The notes under the pieces were generated by a model. That model did not search any database, was not told the origin of the DNA, and saw nothing but the letters and a program-made list of their open reading frames with translations. 51,646 nucleotides of DNA from Bacteroidales bacterium (GTDB lineage Bacteria; Bacteroidota; Bacteroidia; Bacteroidales; UBA932), in the NCBI GenBank assembly GCA_015060385.1, contig SUYO01000010.1, positions 1 through 51,646 of the forward strand, in the 5' to 3' direction. Below are positions 50,878 through 51,646 of the stretch, in pieces. The stretch's first letter is position 1; each line of letters starts with the position of its first letter. The position numbers and the translations under genes were made by a program.

Positions 50878-51489
50878 TTATATGTCACGCTGAAGCGTAA
50901 GGGTCTGGAGTAGAGACTTGTCGGCAGCGATGAGGCTGTTCATGTCCATATGGGTACATACTTCCTCCTTGAGGAAACGGGATGTGGATGCTGTGTCCGC
51001 AGGGTCCCAAGTAAGAAGGATGACATGGGTCTTGAGAGCCTTCAGCTTCTTGGCAAGCATCTCATGGTCAGCATCTCCACTGATCAGGACCACGAAGTCG
51101 AAGTCCCTGAAAAGTGTCAGCTCGTATGTATCGAGAGCAAACCATGTATCCACACCCTTCTCTATCACTCCTCCCTTAGGGTTGGTGCGAAGGTGCTTAT
51201 AATGGAAGATGACATCGTTCTCTATAAGCATGTCCTCGAACTTGCGTTCGTTGTAAAGAAGATTCCTAGACTTTGCGTCATCAGCCCTGTAACGTCCCCT
51301 ATAGTAATGGGACTCCGTAACATACAGACGATTCCTCTCAAGACCGTTGTCCTGGGCGATCTTCCTGCATATGAAGCTAAGCAGGGCCTTGAGGTTGACT
51401 TCCCTCTTCCCTGCAAAACCCTCGTTTATCTTTGCATAATATCCACCGTCAATGAATACTCCGATGGAAAGATTTTCTAGGTGTGGCAT
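50878..51489 (-). CDS. NYN domain (LabA/DUF88-like) protein
   Basis: The 203-residue protein is a PIN-like NYN domain: VFIDGGYYAK with Asp14 early, DTWFALDTYEL and VVLISGDADHEMLAKKLKAL in the middle, and SRFLKEEVCTHMDM near the end. The conserved Asp residues suggest Mg-dependent ribonuclease activity, but LabA-type proteins also have unknown roles. It is convergent with ilvE. A weak -7-like TAACTTTA (minus strand, 51512-51519) lies upstream. Confidence 0.85.
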   Translation of the reverse strand: MPHLENLSIGVFIDGGYYAKINEGFAGKREVNLKALLSFICRKIAQDNGLERNRLYVTESHYYRGRYRADDAKSRNLLYNERKFEDMLIENDVIFHYKHLRTNPKGGVIEKGVDTWFALDTYELTLFRDFDFVVLISGDADHEMLAKKLKALKTHVILLTWDPADTASTSRFLKEEVCTHMDMNSLIAADKSLLQTLTLQRDI

Positions 51490-51522
51490 AGGGCATATCT
51501 TTATTAAAGTCTAAAGTTAGGT

Positions 51523-51646
51523 CATTAGTGTCCGGTAAAAATTTATAAAAGTTCTTTGAAAATATTGAATGTTAGGTAGTTACAGAGGTTTTTGGAGCGC
51601 GCCGATTTGAAATTATCTTTGCCAGACTAACGTAGAATGGCATATG
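51523..51646 (+). other. right-edge region, possible insertion-sequence end and gene start
   Basis: After the NYN gene the sequence holds an AT-rich stretch with GTGTCCGGTAAAAATTTATA, then the -7 box TATCTTTG (51614-51621) and ATG at 51637 (ATG GCA TAT ...), running off the window. The layout resembles the left end of an IS element, but no terminal repeat partner or transposase sequence is inside the window, so this is only a suggestion. Confidence 0.3.
51614..51621 (+). promoter_or_regulatory. -7 box for the gene running off the right edge
   Basis: TATCTTTG, identical to the engB -7 box, lies 15 bases before an ATG at 51637. Confidence 0.5.

Noticed and set aside
1..51646. CRISPR array or cas genes
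   Set aside because: No regularly spaced direct repeats or Cas proteins were seen; the repeats found are scattered single hairpins.

Overview
This window looks like ordinary chromosome from a member of the Bacteroidales, probably an Alistipes/Rikenellaceae-like or related uncultured gut lineage. Several gene starts are preceded by the Bacteroidota -7 box TAnnTTTG, and Shine-Dalgarno sequences are generally absent. The gene content also fits: a fused GT3 glycogen synthase/GT35 phosphorylase, an Rnf complex with a long RnfB and an adjacent RseC, DUF6913, DUF368 and DUF3108 proteins, a DUF4369/TlpA-like lipoprotein and a type 2 IleS. I see no prophage, CRISPR array or resistance island. The one RNA gene is tRNA-Ser(UGA) near the left edge.

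Layout. Positions 312-4975 (minus): tRNA-Ser, lspA, a DksA/TraR-like protein and ileS. Positions 5059-6232 (plus): cvpA-like gene and tsaB. Positions 6224-21956 (minus): a long run of xseA, xseB, glgB, a GH133 debranching enzyme, a GT4 synthase, a GH57 amylase, the GT3-GT35 fusion, ribF, a small membrane protein, greA, a HIT protein and a TlpA-like lipoprotein. The central 11 kb is a complete glycogen module: chain synthesis, branching, debranching and phosphorolysis. It has no glgC, which fits a UDP-glucose-using GT3 enzyme. Positions 22041-25359 (plus): engB, prs, a small Cys-rich membrane protein and der. Positions 25537-26870 (minus): a GNAT protein and an LPG-synthase-type membrane protein. 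Positions 27002-30107 (plus): adenosine-kinase-like PfkB, DUF6913, DUF368 and an outer-membrane barrel protein.

Positions 30123-42426 (minus): a nearly gapless run of two M23 peptidases, a MerR regulator, a Nif3-like protein, a zinc-ribbon coiled-coil protein, dnaB, a DUF3108 protein, rseC and rnfBCDGEA. It ends in a hairpin, after which comes a small TPR-like gene. Positions 42553-50757 (plus): alaS, a gene fusing an LptF/LptG permease to methionyl-tRNA formyltransferase, thiN, ilvA and ilvE. A NYN-domain protein (minus) follows, and the right edge holds a promoter and possibly the end of an insertion sequence.

The most unusual features are the LptF/G-Fmt fusion at 45277-47739 with two competing hairpins in its leader; a family of short interspersed hairpin repeats with compensating stem changes, one of which encodes the end of XseA; a 24-bp inverted repeat between rnfC and rnfD; a lysine/alanine-rich histone-like tail on the GH57 amylase; and a six-hairpin array upstream of der. 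All functional statements rest on reading motifs in the sequence. No database search was possible.
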